This document shows, in pieces, positions 1-12,155 of a DNA stretch of 64,000 nucleotides. Source of the stretch: Aphrophora alni (lineage: Eukaryota > Arthropoda > Insecta > Hemiptera > Aphrophoridae); assembly GCA_963513935.1 (NCBI GenBank), contig OY740774.1:98215668-98279667 (forward strand). Direction: 5' to 3'. Positions within the stretch are counted from its first letter, which is position 1, and each line of letters opens with the position of its first letter. Position numbers and translations under genes: made by a program. The notes under the pieces were generated by a model. It was not told the DNA's origin. It ran no database searches and saw only the letters and a program-made list of their open reading frames with translations.

Positions 1-23
1 TATTTCCGAAACGCGTCAAAAAT
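1..23 (+). CDS. possible tail of an upstream Fen1 exon (weak)
   Basis: The first 23 bases end at a good donor (AAT then GTAAGT). Read in the phase required by the next Fen1 exon they give FPKRVKN, which loosely resembles the F-x-K-R-x-V-K stretch that precedes the catalytic EAEA motif in FEN1. About 25 residues expected between this point and the exon at 1820 (the region ending in MGxPY) were not found in between, so either an exon is missed or diverged, or this is not an exon. Confidence 0.25.
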
Positions 24-1819
24 GTAAGTAGAATTACTACACCATAATTAAGTCACAGAGACAGGAATACACTTTAGTTATTTTAATCGTGACTTGGGCA
101 CATTTGCAATGAATATAAATTGTATTATATACTTCTTGAGAGAAAAAAAGAAAAGTATAATCAATAAAAATATATATGGAAGAACCATTTTCTGTTTAGA
201 GCAAGAAGAAAGACATAAAGAGAGAAAAGAGATCCTTTGTTTACATTCTTTGTTATTTTATTTTTGTAATGTCTCGCTACTTCAAAACAGATATCTTCAT
301 AAAATTCGAATACCATGTTTTTTAACAATACTGTATTTTCACTAGGTTCTTTAGAAAAACAAAATTTGACAAATTGAGTTTTAAATACCGGTATTGCTTT
401 GATTATACTTACAGCTTTTATAAAAGAAGTTAATACTTGTAGTGTTTAGATAGATTGAGGGATATTCAAAAATAATCTTACTATAGACAATACACCAAAT
501 GTACTTTACAAATAATATATACAAGTAAATCGTCCAGACTTTTTGTGAATGGTGGAGTAACTGAATGTTATTAGCAGTAGCTATATATAATGTGATCACC
601 TTGATATTGATAAGAAACAATACTACAAATACTTTTACGCTATATAGTAAAATAAAAATAAATATATTAAAATTCAACATAAAATATAAATTGAGATAAA
701 ACCATTTTAACTTGATTTATTTACATTACCTCACCCAGACTTTATGTAAACGGCGGAACAAGGGAGCTTCTCTTGTCAGTGGCACTGATACAGTAGTGTG
801 ATCACCTTGGTAAGAAATAATGCTCCGTATTGTTATTTCCTTGTAGTCCGTATGGTATCGCCCTTGTGCACGCTTATCTTTAGAAAGTCACTATTCATGT
901 TAACGCTATATTCTCTGAAATTATAGTGTTTGGTAGAAAAGTTATGAAAAATAACCTTGAATTTTCAGGAAAGTAGGGGGGGGGGGAAAGTCAGGAATTT
1001 CAAATAGCCAGTGTTAGTAGACATTCTGACCTTATTGTAGGCCTTGGCAAAATCCAGAGAAATACTATCTACCTGATGGTCTATGACTACAATAAATGAA
1101 CAAATAATAATATTTTCGAAAAAGCTAATACAGTCCATAATTAACTTTCATACACTTTGACTTTATCCAAATTGGTTTGTATTTCTTGCTTGTAGCGGAT
1201 TCCTTGATACTAAAAGTCTCAATTGTTTACTGTTTTATTTTCTAATTAAATGTATTAAGAAAATTATTGTCATGGTAAGAAAATTTTGATTTTTTAAAAT
1301 ATAATGTGGTCACCGTATGCTTTTTGACAGAGGAAAACCTCTGTTAAAAATCTGAAATTCTCCGTTAGCTGGAGACTGCATCCACGTTGGCAGAAATCGG
1401 TCAGGATGGCGACGAGGACATGGTCTCAGACGATAAATTAAATCACACGCAAGTTTCCAAAATTATTATCTATTTTATTATAATAAATTGTTACATAGTC
1501 TTATTACTACATTTTATTACTACATTCTATTCTGCGTTCTTTTCCCTGAAAGAAACATGATAAGTTTGTAAATTCAAATTGTGGCATCGCTGAAGTGTCC
1601 AATCTTTTGTAGTTCCTAGCACGGACTGACTATTCAAGTCACTCCAACTGCATCTTCTCCCCCCCCCCCCCACTTGATTTTTGTGCTTTCTTTATTATAG
1701 AAAATTATAAATTTAGAATCCTTTTTCATCAATCGTCAAGGGCTCCATGACTGGGCCACAATAATATGTTTATAATATTTTACTTTGACAGTTTGTTCAA
1801 TTTTTTTTTTCTTCACCAG
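24..1819. other. Fen1: non-coding, probable Fen1 intron
   Basis: AT-rich DNA with no recognisable coding exon. It contains a G-run near 977-986, a C-run near 1660-1671, and ends in a pyrimidine tract and AG acceptor before 1820. The sequences near 520-600 and 730-800 are weakly similar to each other (a CAGACTTT core, later a TGTGATCACCTTG match), suggesting an old duplicated repeat. Confidence 0.5.
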
Positions 1820-2023
1820 GCACCCGGTGAAGCTGAGGCCCAATGTGCAGAAATGGTAAATTCAGGTAAAGTCTATGCAACAGCCACAGAGGATATGGAT
1901 GCCCTTACATTTGGTTCCAATGTATTGTTAAGACATGTAACATTTAGTGCAGCCAGGAAACTGCCAATACAAGAATATCATGTGGATAAAGTACTTGCAG
2001 GGTTGGAACTGGACAAAGATGAG
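1820..2023 (+). CDS. Fen1: Fen1 exon with EAEA and TEDMD acidic residues
   Basis: 68 codons between an AG acceptor after a T-rich tract and a GTAAAT donor. It begins APGEAEAQC, holding two metal-binding glutamates, and continues to [11 protein letters not shown], holding two metal-binding aspartates, then KLPIQEYH. This is the I-domain of the nuclease. Confidence 0.95.
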
Positions 2024-5000
2024 GTAAATATCAGTTTAAGTTATAAAATTTGTCATTTTTGTAGCTGATATATCACGAGACAATAAGGTCTTAGTGAAAT
2101 AATGTGTATCTGATAGTGTGGGAATAAGGCTAATGATTGTGAGTAATATAGTTCAGGACTTTTTTGTGGTCAGCTGTAAGGCCATCTGAGAAACGTGGTT
2201 GAGTTATGGAGTGATAAATAAAGATCTCTCCAGGTGAAGGAATGTAGAGATTTTAGTCAGCTGAAAAGTACCTTTGTCGTTCAAAACTAGAGTAAGAAAA
2301 ATATCTTGCTGAATGGACAGCAATAGGTCTGCTTCTTGATTGTATTGAAAATAGTCTTCTCCTTGGATATGAATCAATTCAAAAGAGAACAAAAAATCCT
2401 CAAACAATTAATTGCTTTTCCCATGTGAAGCAAACATAAACCAGTCTTAGCATAGTGGCTCTTTTCGATATATCTGTACTTTCATCTAACTGAACAGCGA
2501 ACATGTCGCCTATACAAATTCTAGTAACTAATGTATCATCTATATTTTCAGATAAATCAAAAATTCTTGTTTGAATTGTGTTATTTGAAAGAAGTATTGA
2601 AGTGACCTGCTTAGTTGCCGAGTCACCTATCATTCTCTCACAAATAGCAACTTCAGCCTGGAGAATAATATTTTCAGTATTTTTATGAGCTTTGTCAGAT
2701 TTGGTGATAAGCTGAGCAACTTCACATGAAGCTAAGGTAGCATTCTCATTCATATAGGAGTTTCATATTTAATAGCATTTTGTGATCTATTAATTCTCCT
2801 AGCTTAATTTTTTAAATTCCAAAGTCCTACGGTTGTATTATTGATGTTTAGTTTCAAGATGCATTGATTTAGTTTTGTTATTGATTTAGTTGATTGAGCA
2901 AGTTTTGCATTCATTTGACAAAAGCTCCAAACAAATTATATACTGTGTAACTGGGATGCGTTGGATCATCTTCTGAGCCTACAATGTAAAGCCTAGTTGT
3001 AATTATTTACCGTTATATTTTATAACTTTACATTTCCTCTATTCTTCATTGCTCACTTTTAAGTTTAGGTTTGGAGAAGCTAGGTCTATCACTAATATCA
3101 CTCAGAGTTTCTTCAACCGATTCATCCTCTCCAACTTCATAAACCATTTGTCTTTTATGAAATATTTTATTATAGTAGTCTGATGCACCATTTTGTTATG
3201 TATTGAAAAACGTATTATTCATTATCGAATGGCAGATGCACCATTTGCTACGCTGGTGCCATTTCTGGTTATTGGGTTCAATGGATAAACTAAATAATCA
3301 ATGGTTTTTTCCCACGTATATTTGACTATTATAGAAATATTTGTTATACAGTTGATTTATACAAATTCTCTGATACAATCTGATGACTTAATATAAAAGT
3401 TCCATAATCTTCAACTTTTACATACATACATCAACATTATGTTTCAATATTTGAACAAATATTATTTAATATTTAACTTAATAGAGCCTAATTTGATAAT
3501 TCAACTTAATTAATTGTTCCCGAAGCGACATAATTCAGAGTGAACTGTCTCGCTGTGAAAGGGAAATGACCTTACTATTTATATTCAAAACATGTAAAAT
3601 GGAAAACACATTTGGTGTGCTCACCCTTTAAGCCAATAATGGAGTAACCCTGAAAAGTCTAATCTCTGGTCAATGGTGGCTGGTTGCTGTCGTCGTTGAT
3701 CTTGAACAGCGGCTAGACTATGTAGGTCTCTTGAATATCGATTGACCTTGGTTATTAGGTCAGTTTAGGCTTTCATACTTTCCTTATCACTGTGTTCTTG
3801 ATTAAGGGTGCATTCTTGTTTAAGTCTGGCTTTCAACATCTTTCTGGCAGTATTTTCTGGATTAGGTCACTGCAGAAGAACAAATTGGAGAGTCTTGTTC
3901 TTGGCAAACCAATCAGATGGGTGAATTAGAAAGTCCAAAATGGAAAAAGTACGCCTGTATAACAGTATGTCTGGTTCTTGCTCTAGATGGAAAAATGGAA
4001 ACTGAATGAGGGATTCCTTTGTAGATTATCAAGTTGGTATGGGTTTTCCTATTGAGTGCAGATATATTTTCTATTTACCTTAATTGGTCTGTCTAAAATA
4101 ATCCTTATTTGAATGTTTTTTAGCTACGTTCGTTTCATCTGCAAAGAGATATCATCAGGCTTTGCACTTGTCACAATTATAAAACTACACACATTTTAAC
4201 ACAGTACACAATTTAAAATTCACCATGTTTACCACTTTAGTCATAACCAATTTAGGTTTTGGGCTTGTTGTCATCCTGCTATCTTGTTCTCAATCGAGAG
4301 TGATTTATTCTTGCTCAGAGAATTAAGGGTGTCGTATATTGTATTGGAGCTAAACAACATTCCATTATTTTAGACAGACCAATTAAGGTAAATACAAAAT
4401 ATATTTAAAATAAATAATCTAGAGGCTTGAAACAAAATAAATTATGAGTGCAGACCTAATTCCCATTATTCCATTGCTCGACCCTTCTTTGTTTGTTACA
4501 AAGAGCAAGACTGGTTATCAGCGATAGACTTCTCGATGGAATTGGGCCTAGATCAGCAACAACCTAGCTATTCTGTCTGTTTCTTCATTACCTCGTAGAC
4601 CACAATGTCCAGGAACCCATTGCAACCAAATGTTTCTATTTTTTAACTTTTCGAGCATACATTGAATTTCTTTTACTCTATGTTAATAGTTTGATGATTT
4701 ATCCTGTTTCAAAAGTCTCAATGCACTTCATTATTCATAGAGTTACTCATTGGTATCATCTACGAAATATTCTGCTCCACATTTTAAGTTGAGTCTATTT
4801 CATGAGCCATCTGTGAATTTTGTAATAATGTTTGTAGTGGTTGTTGATAGCTTCTATTGCAACTAATCTTTGCTGGAAGATCTTTCTTTGAGACATTGTT
4901 AGGCAGATGCAGACTAATGTTAAGAGGACAGAAGGTCAAAGGAGGGCTCCGGTTTACTATCAGGAGTTTTCAGATATGCGTTCGATGAAGGGTCTATTGA

Positions 5001-7166
5001 ATTATCTAAAATAACAATAGAAAAGTGGTGACAATTTTAAATAGGTTTAATTTATAAATTAATTTGTATTTTTAATTGTTCATGTAATGATATCATCCTC
5101 AACTTTCTAAGATGAAAAATAATAAAAATAATTCAAAAATTATGAATTGAACTCTGACCTTTCAAGAAAATTTGATTTGATTTTGAGTTCCATGAGAATT
5201 TGACTTTGGAATCTTTAGTATATAAAATGAAAGAAATAGTCATTAGACGAATGTGGGGCTCAAATAAAATTCTACCATTTTGCTGTATAAAAACCTTTTC
5301 AAATTATATAGGTATAATTTTCTTTTAATATACTGGAATCCTTTCCTAAGTATAATGGTAGTATTAAATCAGAGTGATGATAAACTAGGTTAAAATTCAT
5401 ATTTTTGTTTAATTAATTATTTATTAAAATAATTTGTTTATCTTCTAGTTTATAGATTTGTCAATACTCTTGGGCTGTGATTATTGTGAAAGCATTCGTG
5501 GCATTGGACCCAAGCGTGCCATAGAACTGATTAAAACTCATCGTAAAATTGAAGTTATTCTAGATAATATTGATAAAAATAAATTTGTTGTACCTGAAAA
5601 TTGGATTTATCAACAAGCCAGGAAATTGTTTGTTGAGCCAGAGGTTATGGATACATCTAAACTTGAGGTAACTAAAAATCAATGATCTGTATTATAATTA
5701 TAATTTATATGTTTAATATTTTTATTAGCTAAGCTTTTTCGTCTTTAAATGGCTGGTTTATACATTTAGAATGTCAGTTATAAGTGTTTATTGCTCGGAC
5801 TTTAGTGCTCACCATCCATTTTTGCATTTTAATAGTTGATTCTTAAATTGATATTTTTAGGTAGATTGTGAACATTACATTTTGTTTGGGTCCTTAAAGG
5901 TTACATATTTTAGCAAAATTTAATCAAAATCGTTTGAGTCAATTTTGAGAAAATTCAAATTTTGGTCCTGAACAATAAAAAATTTTTTTTAAATTTAAAA
6001 TTTGTTTTGGTTCAAATTTTAAAAATAACCAATTAGTTATTTTTAAAATTTGAAGAGAAAAAAGCTTTGACTACAAACTCAACATCAATGGGACACATGT
6101 ATATTTTTGTGAATATATAATGATAGCTAGAAATTATAAAGATTTGCTTATTTCATAAGAATAAATATATACTGAAATTTTATAGTGTTAGTATTATTTT
6201 CTTGTTTTTAGTTAAAATGGAACGAACCTGATGAGGAAGGGCTAATCAAATATTTATGTGGCGATAAAAATTTTAACGAGGACCGAGTACGCAATGGAGC
6301 TAAGAAATTGATGAAAGCAAAGGGTAATGCTACTCAAGGTAGATTGGATTCGTTCTTTAAAGTTTTACCGTCATCTCCTAACACTAACAAAAGAAAGGTG
6401 AGCTATAATAACATGTCTAGTATTTAATGCTATATACATTGCTTGAAATGTACATGTTGTAATCAAGATGTCTATCAAATTTATCTCTTATTAATCTACT
6501 GACTTGGTTCCAACAAAATTGTTTAGGATTATTTGGGATGGTACTAATAGATTTCGTTTTATTATTAATGAACTATTATTAAGGGATATTCAGAAAGTAA
6601 TATCCTTTATCCTTTTCCCTTCCCCAACAAACTTTACAAAAAAAAAAACCTAATAATCTGTGGTTCAACACTCAGTCTTCAGTCTTCTTCTTAACTCTAC
6701 TGATTGAGAAAGTGAACAGTGTTTACGAAATATTTCAAAACTTTAGTGTTTTTTATGTGTTTTCTTACTTATGTACTATTAAGTAAACCAAGGACCATTT
6801 TCCAAGGTAAGCCTGTCTTCTGTCCATACAAAATCTAACCAATATATATATATATACATCAGGTAGCCAATTTGGTAAATGGTCAAAGAAGACCAATCCC
6901 AAAAATATGTGTTAAAATGAATAATGTTAATTGTAATCAGATTTAATAAAGCATTATTATTATAAAGATAGCATTTGTACAATTTTATAAAATGAAGATA
7001 TAAGTAAGTTAGAATCTGTATAAAATGAAACATGTTTTTCAAAATCATAGTTTATTAATATTTTAAAATTAAATTTGTGTTATAGTCTGATGAGAAATCT
7101 GCTTCAGGAAATAAAAAAACAAAAAAAGGAACACCAGGCGGAAAGTTTAAAGGAAAGGGAAAATAA
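1820..7166 (+). CDS. Fen1: Flap endonuclease 1, C-terminal part (4 exons, 5' end outside window)
   Basis: Structure-specific nuclease of the XPG/Rad2 family that removes 5' flaps in Okazaki-fragment maturation and long-patch base excision repair, in the nucleus. Exons: 1820-2023, 5449-5667, 6212-6397, 7086-7166, all joined in phase 0 with GT-AG introns; 229 residues are visible against about 380 in the family, so roughly the first 150 residues lie upstream. The visible part holds the second half of the metal site: EAEA (start of the first exon), TEDMD, and the CDYCESI motif, followed by the helix-hairpin-helix [11 protein letters not shown]. The PCNA-binding PIP box is seen as QGRLDSFF, followed by a short Lys-rich tail ending KFKGKGK. 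No stop or frameshift interrupts the exons, so the gene looks functional. It converges on Cfap45, whose stop codon lies 1.9 kb downstream on the other strand. The assignment is by recognised motifs, not by a search. Confidence 0.95.
2204..3250 (-). pseudogene. hAT transposase remnant (ZBED5/FAM200-like)
   Basis: On the minus strand, inside a Fen1 intron. The conserved piece (2753-2400) reads through motifs typical of domesticated and free hAT transposases of the ZBED5/FAM200/SCAND3 type: [12 protein letters not shown], an [10 protein letters not shown] block, and [10 protein letters not shown] with the catalytic-domain aspartate. A frameshift near 2400-2407 moves the reading into a second frame that continues as [10 protein letters not shown] with GEDYF. 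Upstream (about 2760-2990) the broken text CLELLSNEC and HLETKH looks like the rest of a BED-type zinc finger. Several stops and the frameshift make it a dead copy. Limits at the high-coordinate end are approximate. Confidence 0.75.
3260..4060. other. non-coding Fen1 intron sequence
   Basis: No open frame or element was recognised. The stretch 3650-4060 has a higher GC content than its surroundings and may be the far end of the minus-strand LINE piece at 4480-4860, but no protein motif supports that. Confidence 0.35.
4061..4405. repeat. inverted-repeat element, ~42-bp arms
   Basis: Arms at about 4062-4104 and 4362-4404 are near-perfect inverted copies; both contain the core TTAATTGGTCTGTCTAAAAT or its complement. 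They enclose about 258 bp that carries a hammerhead-like motif (4122-4161). It may be a TIR MITE, or a piece of a Penelope-type element, which can carry inverted terminal repeats. No clear target duplication was found. Confidence 0.6.
4122..4161 (-). ncRNA. hammerhead-ribozyme-like motif (copy 5)
   Basis: On the minus strand: helix I arm AGC, core CTGATGA, helix II ATCT/AGAT with a 6-nt loop, GAAA, helix III as a single C-G pair around GAAC, then TA as the UH step, then the second helix I arm GCT. The core residues are all canonical. Helix I is short here (3 pairs), so this copy is less certain than those at 29010 and 41801. Confidence 0.4.
4480..4860 (-). pseudogene. LINE RNase H domain remnant
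   Basis: The minus-strand translation contains TKFTDGS (the RNase H TDGS motif with its catalytic aspartate), and further on [18 protein letters not shown], the usual WVPGHxGxxGNExxD motif of the RNase H domain in jockey/R1/I-type non-LTR retrotransposons. Stops and frameshifts break the reading frame. Boundaries are approximate. Confidence 0.75.
4861..5448. other. non-coding end of Fen1 intron
   Basis: AT-rich, no recognised feature. It ends with TTTATCTTCTAG, a good splice acceptor for the exon at 5449. Confidence 0.5.
5449..5667 (+). CDS. Fen1: Fen1 exon with CDYC and helix-hairpin-helix
   Basis: 73 codons from an AG acceptor to a GTAACT donor. It starts [16 protein letters not shown], giving the last metal-ligand aspartate, and continues with [11 protein letters not shown], the H3TH DNA-binding segment, and VPENW. 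Confidence 0.95.
6011..6054. repeat. perfect 19-bp hairpin
   Basis: Arms 6011-6029 and 6036-6054 are perfect inverted copies around a 6-nt loop (CAATTA). It lies in a Fen1 intron (5668-6211) that otherwise shows nothing but AT-rich DNA. Confidence 0.7.
6212..6397 (+). CDS. Fen1: Fen1 exon with PIP box
   Basis: 62 codons, acceptor TTTTTAG and donor GTGAGC. It starts [17 protein letters not shown], a conserved FEN1 segment, and contains QGRLDSFF, the PCNA-interacting peptide. Confidence 0.95.
6398..7085. other. Fen1 intron
   Basis: AT-rich with a short (TA)n near 6843-6855. No gene or transposon was recognised. Confidence 0.5.
7086..7166 (+). CDS. Fen1: Fen1 last exon
   Basis: 26 codons and a TAA stop. 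The Lys/Gly-rich tail resembles the basic, nuclear-localising C-terminus of FEN1 proteins. No single polyadenylation signal downstream stands out. Confidence 0.9.
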   Translation, partial: SDEKSASGNKKTKKGTPGGKFKGKGK

Positions 7167-7599
7167 AAAGTACAAATCTATTTTTTGAAACATTCTGATA
7201 AGTGGCACCATCTGATGTTTGAAGACATTACTGTATTTATTATTAACTCTGTTTTTTTTTAATTCTTAATATTATTAGATATTTTCGTCATAGAGAGTAA
7301 TTTTATACTATGAAGAATACTGCCCCTTACTATAATATTAATTTTAGTGTTTAAGCATTGAAAATGTATAAAATATATTAATTCTAAATATAATATGTTT
7401 GTCGTTATTAACCATTCCTGACTTTATCTTGAAAGAGGAATGATTTTAGTTCCATAACCATTGAACACAAATTCTTAAAAACCAAACTAGATTAGGAGAA
7501 GATGTTTGAAGAAAATTTGCTAATTGTGTTAAAAATAACAAAATAAAATAGAGTACAATATGAGAGATTAATTTAGGTGCTCCCATTTCATAGCAGAAA

Positions 7600-7920
7600 T
7601 AGTAGGGGTAAGCATCAAGTCTGTGCACATTTCGTTGTGGGGTACTTTTTTACCTTAGTGAAAACCCTAAATATCATCTTGGCATACAATGATTTCATGT
7701 TGAGATCTTCACCCAAAATTTTGCATACAGTATCTTCCTCAATAATAATATAGTTATCACACCAAGTTTGCGGTCTTCTCAAACAATCTCTGTAATTTTG
7801 TCCGGTTCTTGAAGTAAAAGGTACAGTCTTTCACATTCTGACGTCCTTCACTGAATCTTTTGTAGCACTAAGACACATGTGCACGAGACTTGCAGTCTTC
7901 TTCATAATACATCAGTTGGT
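7600..7920 (-). pseudogene. mariner-like transposase fragment
   Basis: The minus-strand translation shows, across several frames, CYKRFSEGRQ-like text followed by VKDCTFYF, and then ILGEDLNMKSLYAKM. These match the order of the N-terminal helix-turn-helix region of mariner transposases (the W/CYKRFxEGR block and the ILxEDLxMxKVxAKM block). Stops and frameshifts break it, and the DDE catalytic part is absent. It lies between the convergent 3' ends of Fen1 and Cfap45. Confidence 0.65.
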
Positions 7921-9058
7921 ATTTTAAATATATCTATAGTGTTTTGTTAAATTTTACTAAAAATTTCTAATTGACAAGGCTCATCTTTTAAACTTCTGTA
8001 GCTTGACACGTTTTGTGTAGATCCTATCTTAAAGCATACAGTGTGTTCTATACAAACAAAAAAAAGGTTCCTGGCTAAACATATTCAGGTTCTATTTATT
8101 GGTAGGGACAAAAAATGTCACATAAATAATTTTATAATTCTGCTTCCATTAGTGTTTAATTCTGCCCATCTATTTGTCTATATATTCTTAAAAGTACAAT
8201 TTCTATGGAATGGTTGGTATATATTTTTACACATTGGTTGGAGTAGTTTAGTCACATCTTGAATCATAGGGTTCTTCACAAAACCATCTCAAAATATAGT
8301 CAATTAAAACATAGATTTTACAAATAAATTAAAAGGGAAATAATTTTTTATCCTTTAAACATTTAAATAGATTATTTCTTGTTATTTAGAATATACTAGA
8401 GCTTTTTGAGATGTCTCAAATTTCTACATTAATATTTTTCAATTTGCTATTATTAAACATTACATTTTTGCAGTTGTACCAATTTATATAATTGGTTGTA
8501 GAATATTTTAACTATTTTAAGTAGGCTTAACTAGATCAGGTGTTCATATAGATAACTTCACATTAAATTTAATTTTAAAATCTCCACAATTTTATTAACT
8601 CGGTCATTGTTTGCTTTTGGTGGGTCTAAGTATTGAATTTATATTTAAAAGAAGTCCCATAGTATATGATAATTTGAGTCTTCAATATGTGGGTCGAACA
8701 GTTGTATTTTTGTAGATTTAGCTCATATTGCTCTTGTATCAGAACAATTGCGAGCGTGCTATATGACATACTGACATTGAATTAAGCTTCAAACCATACC
8801 GTGGAGATGGCTTATGTGTCTTGTAAAATTGTGGACATTGTCTAAGAGATTTCTGATTTATAATATACCAAGTACATATAGTTATGATTTTTGAATTCAA
8901 ATATCAAAAAAATTTCAACACTCAATTCTGATTCAATATTGTTTAATTAAAACATGTTATTACATTCCACACATTTGATTCAAAACATTTAATTATAGTG
9001 AAGTAAATATATAAAAAGCAACACTGATTTAAAATCCCAAATGTTCTTCATATCTTTA
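7921..9058. other. intergenic / Cfap45 3' UTR
   Basis: AT-rich with no protein motif. For Cfap45 (minus strand) ATTAAA-type candidate polyadenylation hexamers are read at 8988-8993 and near 8943. Otherwise nothing was recognised. Confidence 0.4.
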
Positions 9059-9128
9059 TCAATTTTCTTCATAAATTTTCAACTGCCTTTCAACTTCACG
9101 GACATATTTTTCTGGAACTTTGTGAGCT
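9059..9128 (-). CDS. Cfap45: Cfap45 exon 9 (C-terminus, stop)
   Basis: 70 bp after a TTTTAG acceptor. It completes a split Arg codon and reads AHKVPEKYVREVER, matching the conserved PEKYxxExER end of CFAP45, then stops at TGA (9061-9059). Confidence 0.9.
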
Positions 9129-11985
9129 CTAAAACAGAAAGATATTTTGTATTATGTTTCTTTAAAGATTGATATTATTTTTAATAGAAAATAAAGAAGA
9201 GCCTCTGTATAAGTGGACAGTCTAGTGGTTAGAGCTCTCTCTTCAAAGGTGAAAGAATCGCTAATCGGTGACAGGAGCTTCTATGCTAACCACAGACTCG
9301 AATTCTTCACAGCCTGTTGTACCGTGGAGTTTATGTTTTATAAAATAAAGAAATTAAATTCTTACAATTAAATCTACTAAAATATATTAAACTTCACATA
9401 TGTTTGAACTTTTAAAGTGGGAATTGGCTGTTTAAAAAGTAACTAATTAATCTTTCAATAAGTTCATTAAATTAAATAAATTAAAGTCTGACAATGTTCG
9501 CATTTCCTCATATCTTTAAAATAAATAAACAGATTTTGATGACTAGTGAACTGTTAAAGATAAACAGGTTCAAACTCTTTCATTTTTAAGGGGAATAAAT
9601 TAAAATAATTATTGCCCACCATATTTTTGTTTTGGAGGTCTAAACAATTGAAATTATCTTGTCCTGCTATTAACGATCAGCCCAAAAATATTGCCAAAAC
9701 CACGTGGGCCAAATGAAGAACGTAAATTAAATAATTTCTCTACATCTTGGAAAATTAATATCAAAATAAATTCTGATCCTCTCAAAATTGCTAATGATTG
9801 TATAATTTTGTTGTCAATATTGAAGTATCTGGGAATACAGCTGGATGACTTCATATAGTGCAACAAGTATAGTTCTCCCACCTACCTCTGGTTCGGTTAT
9901 CCCAGAGAGGCAGATGAAGTGAAAAAATCTTGTGATATTGATAGAGTCTCCACTTGGTTCATTACAGAATGTTTAGTCGAACGGCTACACAATTTTATTA
10001 AATTATTCCTTTTCTTAGGGTGTTTCCCCCCTTAAATAAAAAGGGCCCCCTTTGTTTAAGAAGAGCGATAAATTGAATTGTAATAATTATAGACATTTAA
10101 CTTTTGCCAGTTTTCAGTACTTTTTGAGAAAATTTCCATGTTTAGACTGTTGAAACTATTTAACGAAAATTCAATTAACCTCAAAAAGTCAGTTTGGATT
10201 CCTAAAAGGAAATTTAAGAACCGCCATCATGGTCTATCTGATTGAGTTTATACTTGACAACCTTAAACAAAGTTGTGAGTATTTCTCTTGATCTCTCCCC
10301 AAGCTGGATCATATTAGAGTAAAAAGACCTCCTTTATTTTGAATTAACAGATATTTATCTGATAGGACGTAATGTATACTGGTTTCATAAAGGGTGACAA
10401 AAATGGTCCAGTTGAAGTAGTAATGGGGTTCTCCCCAAGGATCAGTTCTACGACCGGTTTTTATTACTGTAATCAGTTCGTGTTGATAGTTTAGTTCAGA
10501 TGACACACCATTAGTCTATCAACAAATACTGCTGAAATCTTAGAACAGAAGGATTTAACACAAATTATAACTGTAAGTCAGTATTTCATGGAAAATAATT
10601 AATCCTTAAAACTAACAAAACAGATTAGATACATTTTAATTTGAGTCATAAAAAATGCAGAATCAAGACTTATTGTTGTGTAAAGTGATGATAACATAAT
10701 CGATAATAGGTAATTGATAATAGAAATATATAGATGGTGTAAGCAAAACCTTTATTTAGTGGAAAGGCTTTTACAAAAAAAAAAAAAAAAAAAAACCTGC
10801 AATTAATGGCAGAAATAAATAGAAAATAGACATGGAAAAATGCTTTCCCAGGAACTGGGGTTATTGACATTTCTAAGTATGTTGTAGAATATAGTTGTAA
10901 CGTTTTGTATCTACACATCTCAACAAAATATAACAAATTATTATCCTAAAAACTGATAAATCAATGCTTTACTGCACAGTTAGCTGTACCCTAGACACCG
11001 TTTTGGTGTCAGTTTGCTTTGTCTGCGTTGTACGAACAGCAGACAAGTGTACGAATAGTAGACAAGTTTGTTTACGACTCCATGTTTTATTCAAGTCCTA
11101 AAAAATATTAGTTGGACAGGAGAATGGAATAAAACATTCGACAGATCTGAAATTCTCTTTACAACGGTATATAGATAGTAAAAAAAAATCAAAATATTAC
11201 TAATCGATATTTTACATTTCGTAAATGTATCAAAGAGAAACTGGATTGTTTACAACTTTGTAAAATGTATATATCTCAAAAACTACGACAGCTACGATAA
11301 TTTGGAATATGTAGTTCAAAAGAGGAAGAAAAATTACTATAAAATATGGTTAACTTGTGGTATTTGAACAAGAATTACCATTTGCACAGATTATAAATGA
11401 TCAGTTTGTCTATATATTTTTACTAAAGTACTCATCAGATCATTGAGGAAATCATTAATACAACTACTGAGCGGTCTGTATACTGCAAGGACACTTCCTT
11501 AGAGCAGACTGCAGATACTTCGAAATGTCCTGTCACCGTCATATTTCATGAGTATGGTATCTGATTCAGAAGCCACTAAAAGTTACTATCACAAGCTAGA
11601 TGTAGCTTTGTTTACCAAACTCTCAGAATGACTAAAAAATATTTAAAATTATAATGAGTTTAAGAAAAGCCCAAGACAACTTTTGTTTTCTGGATCTTCA
11701 GTGAAAGAGTTACTCTGTCATGAAAAGTACACATGTAGCTAGAGACAAAAAAAAAAAATTGTTTAAGAAGAGCGCCTTGTGTTGCTTTTCAAAAGTACAC
11801 ATTGAAGTACTTCCTTACTGAGTTGCTATACCTATGACTAGTTTGCATATTAAATGATTGATTATGGAGTGACTACATTCTCTATTACATAATACATATA
11901 AGATATGAACTTCCGCCATTGTTTTAACTCTCTCTCTCCCACCCTCCCTCCCTCTCTCCCTCCCTCCCTCTCTCCCTCTCTCCCT

Positions 11986-12034
<49 letters not shown>

Positions 12035-12061
12035 CCTCCCTCCCTCTCCCTCCCTCCCTCC

Positions 12062-12155
<94 letters not shown>

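Noticed and set aside
9195..9355. tRNA gene
   Set aside because: Box A and B-like words are present, but no cloverleaf or acceptor stem can be formed; called a possible SINE instead.
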